A DNA stretch of 64,000 bases from CAZWCE01 sp964632505 (GCA_964632505.1 CAZWCE010000001.1:513914-577913), one strand, 5' to 3'; shown: positions 1-9,484, counted from the stretch's first letter. The notes: generated by a model not told the origin, from the sequence alone. Translations and numbers: made by a program.

Positions 1-903
1 GCGCATCCGCTGGCGGATCTCCGGGAACATCTGGTCGAAACGCTGGCCCATCTCGAGGCCGGTTTCGATTTCGTCGAGGAGGACATCTCCTTTCTCGAGC
101 CCGAGCAGCTCGACGAAGCACTTCACAGCGCGCAAGAGCAAATCGAGGCGACGCTCGCCCAATTGCGGAGCCGAGCCGGCGGAGAGGAGATTCCCCGCGT
201 CGTCTTGACCGGATGTCCCAACGCCGGAAAGAGCAGCCTTTTCAACGCTCTGGTCGATCGCGGACCCGGTGCGATCGTTTCCGCCCAACCGGGGACGACC
301 CGGGATTTCCTCGAAGCGGAGCTCGACCTGGACGGCGTGCGCTGCCGACTGGTCGACACCGCCGGGATCGAAACACCGGACGACGATCGCATCGCCCGCA
401 AGGCCCAAACCCACACCGGCGAGCAAATGCTCCGGGCCGATTTGGAGCTGCGGTGCATCGATGTTTCTACGGAAGAGTATTCCGAAAAATGGGAAATGCC
501 GGAATCGAAGGGGCGGAGACGGATGATCGTTTGGACCAAGTGTGATCGGGAAGAACCATCGACCGATCTTCGAATCCCGAGGAAAGAGGAGGAGACGGTG
601 CGGACTTCCGCCCGGACCGGCTTCGGATGCACCGCTCTGAGGGGAGCGATTCGCCGGAAACTGCTCGGGGGGACGTCGACCGGGGAAGTGGTCACCGCCA
701 CGGCGGTCCGATGCCGCGAAGCGCTCGAGTCGGCCCGAGAGAGCCTCCTCCGGGCGAGGGAATTGGCCGGGACGGCATCCGACGAAGTGCTCCTGGCCTC
801 GGAACTGAGGTTGGTGCTCGATCGGTTGGGGCAGGTCGTCGGTACCGTGCATACCGAGGATTTGCTCGGGCGGATCTTCAGTCGGTTCTGCGTGGGGAAG
901 TGA
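1..903 (+). CDS. mnmE: tRNA modification GTPase MnmE, 3' part (5' end outside window)
   Basis: The reading frame is open from the first base and ends at TGA 901-903, giving the last 300 residues. The GTPase domain is clear: P-loop GCPNAGKSS, then the G2/G3 region with a GTTRD motif and DTAG. The protein ends in FCVGK, a variant of the C-(I/L/V)-G-K C-terminus that defines the MnmE family. MnmE works with MnmG to install the carboxymethylaminomethyl group on U34 of certain tRNAs, using a folate cofactor, GTP and potassium. The N-terminal folate-binding domain lies upstream of the window. The G4 motif appears as TKCD rather than the usual NKxD, which is a mild departure. It is convergent with hpnE, leaving only 25 bases between the stop codons. 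Confidence 0.93.
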   Translation, partial: AHPLADLREHLVETLAHLEAGFDFVEEDISFLEPEQLDEALHSAQEQIEATLAQLRSRAGGEEIPRVVLTGCPNAGKSSLFNALVDRGPGAIVSAQPGTTRDFLEAELDLDGVRCRLVDTAGIETPDDDRIARKAQTHTGEQMLRADLELRCIDVSTEEYSEKWEMPESKGRRRMIVWTKCDREEPSTDLRIPRKEEETVRTSARTGFGCTALRGAIRRKLLGGTSTGEVVTATAVRCREALESARESLLRARELAGTASDEVLLASELRLVLDRLGQVVGTVHTEDLLGRIFSRFCVGK

Positions 904-928
904 TCGGATAGATAGATTTGTTCTCGCG

Positions 929-2353
929 TCACTCTTCCATGAGCGCCGCCACCGCCGCCTCGCCGCTCCGGGCGGCGCTCTCCATGGTCGCCGGCCAACC
1001 GGTGTCGGTCCAATCCCCGGCAAGCACCAAATGCCGACAAAGCGTCTTCGGCCCGGGCCGTTCCTTTTGCACCTCGGGGGTGGGCGAAAACACGGCATCC
1101 GGGACGGTCGTCACCCGGGCGTGACGGACGCCGCCCTTCTCGAACTCAGGAAACCAGCGAGGAAGCTCTTTCCGAACCTTCTGGAGGATCTTGTCGTTTC
1201 GATCGTTTTTTCCCGACTCGAACATGATCTCCGGCAAGCGATGTGAGGCGCTGAGGAGCACCTGGTGATAGTATCCGATCGCGGTACCGTCTTCATCGGA
1301 AGCGATCATTTGCAGGTGCTCCGGGCGGAACATCCACTGGCTCAGCCCACCGACCAACGCAACATGCGACTGTTCGGTCAAGGGACGATCGATCCAGAGG
1401 TGCACCGCGGTGATCGCCCCCTTTTCGAAACGGTCCCAGCGAATCGGCTTTTCGAAAAACGCGCCGTGCGGTTCCAGTAGTCGTCGGGCATCCCGGTGGC
1501 CGACCGCCAGGATCCCGGCGTCATAGGTTGCGTCGGGGGCGTCGTCCTCCATTTGCAGCCGCAGACCGCCTTCGGCGAGAGGCTCGAGTCGCCGCACCGG
1601 CATGCCCAACTTCAACTCGATGCCCAGTGCTTGCAGCGAGGCGGCGGCCCGATCGCCGTAGATCGTTCCCAAGGAAGCGTTCGGTAGGTAGACGGTTCGG
1701 GCCGATTCCCCGGCGAGAAAGGCATCGCGGAAGAATTTCGCCGCGACCGGAACCGCAATGTGCGGGGCGGTTTCACTCAAGGCGCTGAGCAGAATAGGTT
1801 CCCAGAACCGGGATTGCACATGCGGGGGAACCTCATGTCGCTTGAGCCACCGGGCAAAGGTCGATTCCATCTCCTCCGGATGATTTGCCAGTCGGACCGT
1901 CAACCGCGCGACTCGCAATCGCTCCTTGAAGGTCAAGCCCGGTATGCGTAAGAGGTCGGGCAGCAGATCGATGCCGCCGAAGCGCGGGATGAGGAACTTC
2001 GGCACCCGGCGGCAGCCCGAGAGCGTCCAACTTTGTAGGGGTGGATCTTCCCGGGGCAAAAAGTAGCGAAAAGGGATGTTCCGAAGAGGGACGAAGGCGT
2101 TTTCGAGATGGAGTCGTCGATGCAGGCGGTCGAGATGATCGCAGCAACCGAGGGTGACGTGTTGGCCGAGGTCGATCCACTGGTCGGTTCGGAGATCTCG
2201 TAGGGAACCGGCGCGTCCTCCGGTCCTCTTCCCTCGCTCCAGCAGCGTGACCTCCGCTCCCCGACGTCGGGCCGCCACCGCCGCGGCCATGCCCGCGATC
2301 CCTCCGCCGATGACGGCGAGTTTCAAGGGTTGATCGGCAATCGAAGAGGACAT
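929..2353 (-). CDS. hpnE: Hydroxysqualene dehydroxylase (squalene-associated FAD-dependent desaturase) HpnE
   Basis: A 474-residue FAD-dependent amine-oxidase/phytoene-desaturase fold protein. The N-terminus carries the dinucleotide-binding signature VIGGGIAGMAAA followed by the ERGKRTGGRAGS segment typical of this class. The C-terminus has LAGDWTDTGWPATMESAARSG, the FAD-closing motif of HpnE-type enzymes. HpnE reduces hydroxysqualene to squalene after HpnC and HpnD, feeding hopanoid or sterol synthesis. No hpnC, hpnD or cyclase gene is in the window. The ATG at 2353 has an AGGAG sequence just upstream. A response-regulator-like gene lies 72 bases upstream on the same strand. A general carotenoid desaturase is the main alternative. 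Confidence 0.82.
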   Translation of the reverse strand: MSSSIADQPLKLAVIGGGIAGMAAAVAARRRGAEVTLLERGKRTGGRAGSLRDLRTDQWIDLGQHVTLGCCDHLDRLHRRLHLENAFVPLRNIPFRYFLPREDPPLQSWTLSGCRRVPKFLIPRFGGIDLLPDLLRIPGLTFKERLRVARLTVRLANHPEEMESTFARWLKRHEVPPHVQSRFWEPILLSALSETAPHIAVPVAAKFFRDAFLAGESARTVYLPNASLGTIYGDRAAASLQALGIELKLGMPVRRLEPLAEGGLRLQMEDDAPDATYDAGILAVGHRDARRLLEPHGAFFEKPIRWDRFEKGAITAVHLWIDRPLTEQSHVALVGGLSQWMFRPEHLQMIASDEDGTAIGYYHQVLLSASHRLPEIMFESGKNDRNDKILQKVRKELPRWFPEFEKGGVRHARVTTVPDAVFSPTPEVQKERPGPKTLCRHLVLAGDWTDTGWPATMESAARSGEAAVAALMEE

Positions 2354-2425
2354 GTAAGAGGCTCCTGGTGATGTGACGGACGTGTTCCCGGCAGGAGCCT
2401 ATTATGACGCTGATGCCCGCCTCTG

Positions 2426-2887
2426 TCATCCTTGTTCGGTCGGACTCGATTCACTCGGCGCTCCTCGGCCCCCATGAGTCGCGGCTCCGTCGTCTCCATC
2501 GGCCCCATCGAATCGATTGCAGGTGATTGAGGCAAGGGCGTGTTGCACCGCCACCCGAAGCGATTCCTTGTCGGTCGGGATCAAAAAGCACTGGAATACA
2601 CCGTTATCGAAGGCGGAAATCTCTTCCATGACGTCGTAGTCGGCGGTCAGCAGAATCTGCGTGATTTCGGGATATTGATGACGTATCAACTCCAAAAGCG
2701 ACGTTCCCTGGAGCCAGGTCACCTCTTCATTGATCACAACAACGTGAATACTTTCGTCTTCGAGAATGTCGATCGCTTCTTGAGGGGAGGAGGCGGTGAT
2801 GGTCCGCCAGGATTGGAAGGCCCAGGTTTGGGCGAGATCGAGCAACAAACGGGAATCTCGGTCGACGACGAGTACATTTTTCATCAT
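2426..2887 (-). CDS. Degenerate receiver-domain protein (pseudo-response regulator)
   Basis: A 153-residue CheY-like fold starting at MMKNVLVVDRDSR. An upstream in-frame ATG at 2950 is open, but homology to receivers begins only at 2887/2884, where a GGAG lies about a dozen bases upstream. The phosphoacceptor strand reads VVVINEEV, so the expected Asp is Asn (residue 53). The usual Lys before the final beta strand (KP) is replaced in FLIPTDKE, while the conserved Thr is kept in LLTADYD. Family knowledge says such receivers usually cannot be phosphorylated by the standard chemistry and act as protein-binding modules. The last ~35 residues are a Gly/Asp-rich low-complexity tail. It has no output domain and lies 72 bases upstream of hpnE, possibly co-transcribed. 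Confidence 0.72.
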   Translation of the reverse strand: MMKNVLVVDRDSRLLLDLAQTWAFQSWRTITASSPQEAIDILEDESIHVVVINEEVTWLQGTSLLELIRHQYPEITQILLTADYDVMEEISAFDNGVFQCFLIPTDKESLRVAVQHALASITCNRFDGADGDDGAATHGGRGAPSESSPTEQG

Positions 2888-3101
2888 GAGAACCACTCCA
2901 CATTCCAAAATCGTTTCGATCGGCGAAGGATTTCCGGAAAGAGCCGCCACGGCGGAGGCCCGTTCTACTTCAAAATATATGACGAAATCCCCGGAAACAT
3001 GACTAAAAAAGGAATGTATCTCCCGTTTTCTTCGGGACGATTTGCCGGATGTGCGGTTTCTGCAGAAAGAAAACCGCGTGGATTAGGAATATGGGAAGGA
3101 T

Positions 3102-4040
3102 TCAGGGCCGGGAATCATGCTGAAGGGTGCCGGCGGGGGTGGCATCGCGGAGTTGGGCGATCATATCGCGGGCGGCCGCTTCGACCGCTTCCTGCCAGCG
3201 AATCCGGCCGAATCGGGCGGAGTAGGGCTCTTTGGTGTAGGCGAAGATGATCCCCCGAGAGCTGTTGATCACCGCCCCCAGGCCACGATCGTCGAACGCC
3301 CCGGCCACGTCGGCGGCCGAACCGCCCTGGGCTCCGAAGCCGGGAACCAGAAACCAGGTGTGCGGCATCTGTCGACGCAGCTCGGCCAGTTGTTCCGGCC
3401 AGGTCGCTCCGACGACGGCGCCGATTTCGCCGTACCCGTTTCCCGGGTCGGTGCGTTTCGCCTGCGTCTCGACGTAATCGCCGACCCGCTGATGGATCGT
3501 TCGATCGTCGACGACCAGATCCTGCAACATGGCTCCGCCGGGGTTCGAGGTCTTCACGAGCACGAAAACGCCGGCTTGCCGTTCGAGGGCCGTTTCGACG
3601 AACGGTTCGAGGCTGTCTTCACCGAGGTAGGGGCTGACCGTCAAGGCGTCGGCGCCCCAGGGACTCTGGTGGTCGGCGCCGAGAATGCCGCGGGCGTAAG
3701 CCGAGGCGGTGGAGCCGATGTCGTTGCGTTTTCCGTCGAAGATGACCAGAAGTCCCCGAGCGTGGGCGTGCTCGATCACCCGGGCCAGCGCGAGCATCCC
3801 CTCGGGACCGAGCCGTTCGAAAAAGGCGGCCTGAGGCTTGACGGCGGGGACCCATCGGGCGACGGCATCGATCACTTCGCAGCAGAAGACTTCGCATGCC
3901 CGGGCCGAGCGGGCGAAGTCGTTGCCGTGGTCGGTTCCCAGCGCGCCGGGGAGCAGTTCGGGACGGGGGTCGAGTCCGACCAGCACGGGATTGCCGCATC
4001 GTCGGATCGCCTCTTCGAGTCGCTGGGAAAACGTGTTCAC
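3102..4040 (-). CDS. pyrF: Orotidine 5'-phosphate decarboxylase (long type)
   Basis: A 312-residue OMP decarboxylase of the longer bacterial subfamily. The N-terminus has PVLVGLDPRPELLP, and the catalytic Asp-Lys cluster is in LLVIFDGKRNDIGSTA. The phosphate-binding end has LVPGFGAQGG and NSSRGI. The enzyme converts OMP to UMP in pyrimidine synthesis. The start is GTG at 4040, supported by AAGGAG about six bases upstream. The gene runs leftward, divergent from the tRNA-Pro gene. About 210 bases separate it from the next leftward gene; small hairpins occur there but none has a convincing U-tract. Confidence 0.93.
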   Translation of the reverse strand: MNTFSQRLEEAIRRCGNPVLVGLDPRPELLPGALGTDHGNDFARSARACEVFCCEVIDAVARWVPAVKPQAAFFERLGPEGMLALARVIEHAHARGLLVIFDGKRNDIGSTASAYARGILGADHQSPWGADALTVSPYLGEDSLEPFVETALERQAGVFVLVKTSNPGGAMLQDLVVDDRTIHQRVGDYVETQAKRTDPGNGYGEIGAVVGATWPEQLAELRRQMPHTWFLVPGFGAQGGSAADVAGAFDDRGLGAVINSSRGIIFAYTKEPYSARFGRIRWQEAVEAAARDMIAQLRDATPAGTLQHDSRP

Positions 4041-4178
4041 CTTTTTCTCCTTTTTTGTGGACTTCGAGGCCCCTCCTCATGTCGTCGAGTACGAGGGCCG
4101 GGCCAAGGGCTGTGGAGAGAGTTCGATTTCTCCCGAACCATTGTAAGTCGAAGGTTTTCGAAAAATCACCGGGGGCGC

Positions 4179-4206
4179 TTGCAAGAAACGTAAAATCTGT
4201 CATACT
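4179..4206 (+). promoter_or_regulatory. Probable sigma-70 promoter for tRNA-Pro
   Basis: TTGCAA at 4179-4184, a 16-base spacer, and CATACT at 4201-4206. The predicted start near 4213 lies about 30 bases before the mature tRNA, so a short leader would be processed. Confidence 0.45.
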
Positions 4207-4243
4207 TGCGATGTATCGAGCGGAGAGGATCTCTCTCAGCTCT

Positions 4244-4318
4244 CGGGGCGTGGCGCAGCCTGGATAGCGCGTCTGACTGGGGGTCAGAAGGTCGCTGGTT
4301 CAAATCCAGTCGCCCCGA
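4244..4318 (+). tRNA. tRNA-Pro (anticodon GGG)
   Basis: The acceptor stem CGGGGCG (4244-4250) pairs perfectly with CGCCCCG (4311-4317), with discriminator A at 4318. The anticodon stem TCTGA/TCAGA encloses the seven-base loop CTGGGGG, giving anticodon GGG for proline CCC/CCT codons. The T arm contains GGTTCAAATCC. CCA is not encoded, so it must be added after transcription. A T-run follows at about 4329, but no hairpin precedes it. Confidence 0.95.
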
Positions 4319-4541
4319 CTTTTCAAGGCATTTTTTTCGAGGTGATGCGGTTTCGGCAAGGAAGCGACGCATTCCTCTCTCGGCGCTTCATTTCGGCGGA
4401 GGGAAGAATTCGGGGAACACTCGTCCCCTAATGAGATGCCTCTTTCCGTTCTCCGGCGGTTCGAACGAAGCTGTTCTTCCCGGCCTGACTCGAACTCGAC
4501 CTCTTCCTTGCGAGTGCCTCCATGGAGAAGGGATCTCGTCG

Positions 4542-5531
4542 ATGGACAAGCCTGCCCCCCTGCGGTTCGAGCCCGTTTATAAAAACTATCTCTGGGGCGG
4601 CGACCGGATGCACCATCTTCTCGACCGGCCGGTCGCTCCGGGCGATGTGATCGCCGAATCCTGGGAAATCAGTGACCATCCCGACGGCGCCAGTCACGTC
4701 GCCGAGGGACCCCTGAAGGGCAAACCGCTAAGGGAACTGGTGGAAGAGTGGCCGGTGATGCTTCTGGGAGAAGGGGCTTCGGTCCGACGCTTCCCCTTGC
4801 TTTTGAAGTATCTCGATGCCGCCGCTCCGCTCTCGGTGCAGGTCCATCCCGATGATGCCGCCGCCCGACGGCTCGGCGTGAACGATTCCGGCAAAACCGA
4901 GGCCTGGTACGTCGTCGACACCGTCCCGGGAAGCGTGCTCTGGGCCGGGGTTCGCGAAGGCGTCGACCGGAAGCAATTCGAAATGGCCCTGCACGAGGGA
5001 ACCGTCGAGAAGCTGCTGTACCGGATCGTGCCTTCGGTGGGCGACTGCATCTTCCTGCCCGCCGGCACCGTGCACGCCTTGGGGGCCGGGATTCTGGTCG
5101 TTGAACTCCAGCAGACCAGCAACGCCACGTTCCGCCTGTTCGATTGGAATCGCCGCGACGTCGAGGGGCAATCGCGTCCGCTGCACATCGAGCCGGGTCT
5201 GGAAGCGATCGATTTCCGGCAGCGGCTGGAGAATCCGAGGACTCCGCGGCCGACCGGTCTGCCGGGACGGGAACTTTTGGTCGATTGTCCCCATTTTCTG
5301 CTTCACCGCTGGAGCCTCTCCGGCGAGGTGACCCTCGAAACCGGGGGCCGCTGTCAGATGGTGACCGTGCCGAAAGGTCGCGTGACGATGATCGCCCCCG
5401 ATGGCCAAACGGGCACCCTCACCCGCGGCGACTCGGTGCTCCTGCCGGCCGCGCTCCCTTCCGTGCGATTGCATCCCACGGTGGCCGCGCCGGCGATCGT
5501 GCTGGTGGCCGAGCCGAAATTCACGCGATGA
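4542..5531 (+). CDS. manA: Mannose-6-phosphate isomerase, class I
   Basis: A 329-residue type I phosphomannose isomerase. The start MDKPAPLRFEPVYKNYLWGGDR is supported by GGAGAAGG ten bases upstream; the open frame continues further up, but through the tRNA gene, so those starts are excluded. Visible motifs are the Zn-binding VQVHPDD, the KTEAWYV segment, and LPAGTVHALGAG with conserved His and Glu. The enzyme interconverts fructose-6-P and mannose-6-P. It is tail-to-tail with a phosphomannomutase gene (13 bases between stops), so the two steps from fructose-6-P to mannose-1-P are physically linked here. Confidence 0.9.
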   Translation: MDKPAPLRFEPVYKNYLWGGDRMHHLLDRPVAPGDVIAESWEISDHPDGASHVAEGPLKGKPLRELVEEWPVMLLGEGASVRRFPLLLKYLDAAAPLSVQVHPDDAAARRLGVNDSGKTEAWYVVDTVPGSVLWAGVREGVDRKQFEMALHEGTVEKLLYRIVPSVGDCIFLPAGTVHALGAGILVVELQQTSNATFRLFDWNRRDVEGQSRPLHIEPGLEAIDFRQRLENPRTPRPTGLPGRELLVDCPHFLLHRWSLSGEVTLETGGRCQMVTVPKGRVTMIAPDGQTGTLTRGDSVLLPAALPSVRLHPTVAAPAIVLVAEPKFTR

Positions 5532-5544
5532 GCCCAACCGGCGA

Positions 5545-6936
5545 TCACCACTGGCGGAATTTCTTCCAGAGTCCATCTCCCACCGGAGAGCCCAACACGG
5601 CGCAATTCTCTCGGATGAGTTCTTCGAGACGATCGCGGTTTTCGGCCTCGAAGCGGAAGGTCAAGGCCGTCTCGGTCACCGAGGGACGTACGAGCATCCA
5701 TCCGCCGGGAAAATCGAGCCGGAGACCGTCGAGCGTGGAGGAGGGAAGTCCGGACCAGTGTTTTTGGAACGCGGAAAGGGTGGCGTCGATTTCCGCCTGC
5801 TCGGCGTAAACACGAAAATCGGGAGTGATGGCGATCGGAGGCATCTCCCGGCAGAGTTGGCTCACCGGCAAGTTCCGCTGGGCGAGGTAATCAATCAGCC
5901 AGCAAGCGGTGAAGAGGCCGTCGTCGCCCCCGCACAGCGCGCGGAAGAAATAGTGGCCGCTCACTTCGGCTCCGAAGGCGGCTTCGGATTCGAGCATGGT
6001 TTTCCGCAGAAAAGCGTGGCCGCTTCTTTCGACGATGACCCGGGCTCCCCGATCTTGGGCCGCCTCCCGGATCCGGTCGGAGAACTTCAGATCGCAAACG
6101 AACGTTTCTTCTTGGAGAGCTTCTCCGAAGCTTTCCAGCAGCAACCAGGTCGTTTCTTCGGGAGTGAGGGGGAGGCCGTTTTCATCGACCAGCACGACCC
6201 GATCGCCGTCGCCGTCGAACGCCAAGCCGCAACTGGCCCGCCGGCGATCGACCTCTTCGCTGAGTCGGGCGAGTTGGGTGGGGTCGGAGCAGTTCGGCAG
6301 TCGATCGCCGAAGTCGGATCGGGGTTGGTCGCCAATGGCGGTGAAGAGGATGTGGGGGAAGATTGCCTGGAGGTAGTGTCGGGCGCGCTGGGCCCAGGTG
6401 CCGTGCATGGGATCGAGTACCACCTGCAGCGGCACGTGGGGAGTGTCGAACCAAGTGTCCTGTAGCCAGGCGACATAATCGAAGCTCACATCGAGCGCGC
6501 GTGCGTCGGCGTCGTTGGGGGCAGGTTGGTCGGCGATTTTTCCCTCCGCCGCTTCCCGGAGCCACGCGACCTGTTCGGCGTCGGGGGGCTTTTCCCCGAG
6601 ACGCCATTTCAGCCCGTTGTCGCCGGGGGGATTGTGGGAGGCGGTGACCATGGCGCATCCATCGGCGCGCGTGCGGCAGAGGGCGTGGTAGAGCATCGGG
6701 GTGGGGAGAGTCTCCAGATCGACCACGGCGACTTCCGACTGATGAAGTCCCTCGATGAGGGCTTTTCGAAAGCGGGGGGTGGAAGCACGCACATCGCCGG
6801 CGACGAGAAATTTTCCGCGGTCGCGGCCCCGCCGCGGGATACGACTCCCCAAGGCCAGCCCCCAGTGCCTGTAGTGGTCTTCCGAAAGCTCTTTTTCCGC
6901 GTCACCGCGGATATCGCACGCTTTATAGATTCCCAA
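5545..6936 (-). CDS. Phosphomannomutase / phosphoglucomutase
   Basis: A 463-residue alpha-D-phosphohexomutase. It has CDIRG near the N-terminus, the catalytic phosphoserine loop TASHNPPGDNGLKW, the Mg-binding loop FDGDGDRVVLVDENG, and the sugar-binding loop GAEVSGHYFFR (G-E-x-S-G-H). The enzyme converts mannose-6-P to mannose-1-P and often also glucose-6-P to glucose-1-P. The start appears to be TTG at 6936 with GGGGGAA upstream; the protein then begins in register with the family (xGIYKACDIRG). Convergent with manA, which suits a shared role in GDP-mannose supply. Confidence 0.9.
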   Translation of the reverse strand: MGIYKACDIRGDAEKELSEDHYRHWGLALGSRIPRRGRDRGKFLVAGDVRASTPRFRKALIEGLHQSEVAVVDLETLPTPMLYHALCRTRADGCAMVTASHNPPGDNGLKWRLGEKPPDAEQVAWLREAAEGKIADQPAPNDADARALDVSFDYVAWLQDTWFDTPHVPLQVVLDPMHGTWAQRARHYLQAIFPHILFTAIGDQPRSDFGDRLPNCSDPTQLARLSEEVDRRRASCGLAFDGDGDRVVLVDENGLPLTPEETTWLLLESFGEALQEETFVCDLKFSDRIREAAQDRGARVIVERSGHAFLRKTMLESEAAFGAEVSGHYFFRALCGGDDGLFTACWLIDYLAQRNLPVSQLCREMPPIAITPDFRVYAEQAEIDATLSAFQKHWSGLPSSTLDGLRLDFPGGWMLVRPSVTETALTFRFEAENRDRLEELIRENCAVLGSPVGDGLWKKFRQW

Positions 6937-7048
6937 AACCGTTCCCCCGGTCTTCCGCTGATCGATGCGCTCGTCGTTCCCTCACGACCGGTCGGCTCCG
7001 CGGGCATCGTGCACGAGGAACGTTGTTGGGAAAGGCTTTTCCGGTCGA

Positions 7049-8524
7049 TTACATGTACCCCTGTTCTTCCAGCGATTCCCGAAACTGCTCGAAGTATTCT
7101 CGATAGGCGAGCGTTTTTTCGGGATTGGGTTCGAACGTCCGTTCCAGGCGGACCATCGAGTCGGAGGCTTCGGCCAGCGAGGAGAACTGCACGCCCATGG
7201 CGGCGAGCATGGCTGCGCCGAAGGAGGCCTTGATGGAGATCGGTCGATGATACACCCGTTCGTTCACGTCGGCCCGAATTTGCACCCAGGCGTCACTGGA
7301 ACTTCCCTTACCAGTAGTATAGACTTCCCCGTCGATGGTGCCCATCATTTTGTCGAAAATCTGGTAGCTGAGTTTTTCGAGCATCGCCGTTCCCTGGAGG
7401 CAGGCGGCGTACTGGACTTTGCGGTTGTCGGTCGCCGGGGAAATGAATCCTTCGGCGGAATTGGAGACGAAGGGGAATCGTTCGCCTTTTCGGACCATGG
7501 GATAGGCCATGTATTGGGTGGGCAAGAGATCGGCGACCTGGGCATCCATGGCGCCCGGGTCCTTTTCATTGAACCACTGTGTGACCCATTCGCTACCGGT
7601 GTTGCTGCTGGCCCCTGGGAGCCATCGCCCGTCGGGGAGTTTGTGCGAGTAGATGCCGCATGGAGCATGGCGGCAGATCTTCGAGCTGATCGCTTTGAAG
7701 ATGAGCGTGGTTCCGAGCGAAGTGTTGAAGTCGCCGGGACGCCGCGCGCCGGAGGAGATGAACCCGGCGGTGCCGTCGGAGGCGCCCGCCACGACGGGCA
7801 GATTCACCGGCAGTCCCGTCGCTTCCGACGCGGCCCGGCTGACCTTGCCGATCTGCGTTCCCGGAGGAACCAGCTTCATGAAATGTTCTCGGACGGCCAG
7901 ATGCATGTCGTAATCGAGCCAGTCGGGCCAAATTTCTTCGATCAGATCGCACCCGCTTTTCAGGGCGCTGGAATAGTCGGTGGTGTCGATCTTTCCTTTG
8001 AGCAGCCCCAAGATGTAATCGCCCTGGTGAGCGAAAATGGTTTCCTCGTATCGTTCGGGATATTGTTCCTTGTACCAAATAATCTTCGCCAGGGAGAAGT
8101 CCGGGGTGAACGTGTAGCCCATCTGCTCGCAATGTTCCTTGCCCATGGCATTGAGCATGGCGACCTGATCGACGGCCCGAAAGTCGTTGTACATCATCGC
8201 GGACATTTGCGGGGCTCCGGAGAGACTCAGCGGCACGATGGTTCCACTGGTGGCGTCGGCGGAGATGGCGGCCAGTTGCGAGGCGGAGACGTTTTGGGCG
8301 CGGAGCTTTCCGTTAAGCTGGCCGAGAGCCATTCGGGTGGCGTTCCACCAGGCCTTGGCCGGCTGTTCGTGACGTCCCTTCGTTTGGGGTTCGATGGGGA
8401 GATCATAAGGGACCGTCGTCTCGGCGATGATGTTGCCGTTTTCGGCCACCGCCACCGTGTTCACGCCCGAGGTCCCCAGGTCGATTCCGAGAAAAATGGG
8501 AAGTTTTTCCGTGGATTCACTCAT
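7049..8524 (-). CDS. FGGY-family carbohydrate kinase (xylulokinase-like)
   Basis: A 491-residue sugar kinase. The N-terminal ATPase motif is FLGIDLGTSGVNTVAV, and the catalytic region is VVAGASDGTAGF with its Asp as likely base. I chose MSESTEK at 8524, since the eight residues upstream (in-frame start at 8548) precede the family N-terminus. The family phosphorylates pentuloses, glycerol, gluconate and related sugars. The closest impression is xylulokinase, but the substrate cannot be fixed by eye. It lies 72 bases downstream of the cysteine synthase gene on the same strand. Confidence 0.8.
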   Translation of the reverse strand: MSESTEKLPIFLGIDLGTSGVNTVAVAENGNIIAETTVPYDLPIEPQTKGRHEQPAKAWWNATRMALGQLNGKLRAQNVSASQLAAISADATSGTIVPLSLSGAPQMSAMMYNDFRAVDQVAMLNAMGKEHCEQMGYTFTPDFSLAKIIWYKEQYPERYEETIFAHQGDYILGLLKGKIDTTDYSSALKSGCDLIEEIWPDWLDYDMHLAVREHFMKLVPPGTQIGKVSRAASEATGLPVNLPVVAGASDGTAGFISSGARRPGDFNTSLGTTLIFKAISSKICRHAPCGIYSHKLPDGRWLPGASSNTGSEWVTQWFNEKDPGAMDAQVADLLPTQYMAYPMVRKGERFPFVSNSAEGFISPATDNRKVQYAACLQGTAMLEKLSYQIFDKMMGTIDGEVYTTGKGSSSDAWVQIRADVNERVYHRPISIKASFGAAMLAAMGVQFSSLAEASDSMVRLERTFEPNPEKTLAYREYFEQFRESLEEQGYM

Positions 8525-8596
8525 CGTCACACTTCTTCTTTTTACCAAGAGAAAAAGAATCGTATTTCTTTGCGCCGGCCGGCTTTCTTGCGCGGC

Positions 8597-9484
8597 TCAT
8601 AACAGCGAGGTGCTGAAATAGCGTTCCGCCCGATCCGCCAGGACCGTGGCGATGTTTCCGGGATATTTCTTCGCCAACTGCCGCGCGGCCCAAACATTGG
8701 CCCCCGAGGAGATGCCGACCATCAATCCGTGGGAGTGTCCGAGTTGTCGGGTGGTTTCGATGGCGTCTTCGTCGGTCACTTCGAGGACCTCATCGATGAG
8801 CGAGGTATCGAGGATTTCCGGGACGAACCCGTCACCGATCCCCTGGATCTGATGGAGCCCCGGCTCGTGCCCCAAAAGGGCCGAGACGTTTTTCGGTTCC
8901 ACGGCGATCAGTTTCACGTTCGGTTTATGCTCGCGGAGGAACATTCCGATGCCTTGGAGGGTTCCCCCACTTCCGACTCCGGCGACAAAAACGTCGATTT
9001 CGCCCGTCATCTGCCGCCAGAGTTCATGGGCTGTTTCCTCATAATGACATTTGGGATTGTCTTGATTGGTGAACTGTTGCGGGACGAAGATGCGGGGATC
9101 CTCGGCCGCCATCTCCTCGACCCGGCGAACCGCGCCGGGAAGGCTTTCCTCGTCGGGAGTGAGGATCAACTCGGCGCCGAGCGCCTTGATCAGCTTTTTC
9201 CGCTCTTCGCTCATCCCGCGGGGCATCACGATGCGGACCGGATACCCCATGACCCGACCTACCATCGCGACGCCGATGCCGGTGTTCCCGCTGGTCGGTT
9301 CCACGATGATCGAATCCGGATGCAGGCGGCCGTCGCGCTCCGCCCCTTCAAGCATAGCTCGGGCTACGCGGTCCTTGACGCTTCCTCCCGGATTTAGAAA
9401 CTCCGCCTTGGCATAAATACGTTCCCCTTTGAGATGGATCAGAGGGGTATTTCCGATTAAGTCGAGTATATTGTCGGTGAGCAT
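8597..9484 (-). CDS. Cysteine synthase (O-acetylserine sulfhydrylase)
   Basis: A 295-residue fold-type II PLP enzyme. The PLP lysine is Lys37 in LNPGGSVKDR, the asparagine/phosphate loop is PTSGNTGIG, and VAGVGSGGTLQGIG binds the PLP phosphate. It makes cysteine from O-acetylserine and sulfide. The N-terminus DNILDLIGNTPLIHL is typical of CysK/CysM, and the length fits. The two paralogue types cannot be separated by eye, so no gene symbol is given. It probably shares a transcript with the FGGY kinase downstream. Confidence 0.9.
   Translation of the reverse strand: MLTDNILDLIGNTPLIHLKGERIYAKAEFLNPGGSVKDRVARAMLEGAERDGRLHPDSIIVEPTSGNTGIGVAMVGRVMGYPVRIVMPRGMSEERKKLIKALGAELILTPDEESLPGAVRRVEEMAAEDPRIFVPQQFTNQDNPKCHYEETAHELWRQMTGEIDVFVAGVGSGGTLQGIGMFLREHKPNVKLIAVEPKNVSALLGHEPGLHQIQGIGDGFVPEILDTSLIDEVLEVTDEDAIETTRQLGHSHGLMVGISSGANVWAARQLAKKYPGNIATVLADRAERYFSTSLL

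Noticed and set aside
3053..3077. GCGGTTT/AAACCGC hairpin as pyrF terminator
   Set aside because: A seven-pair stem without a following U-tract on the minus strand.
4319..4335. T-run after tRNA-Pro as an intrinsic terminator
   Set aside because: No stem-loop precedes the T-run.
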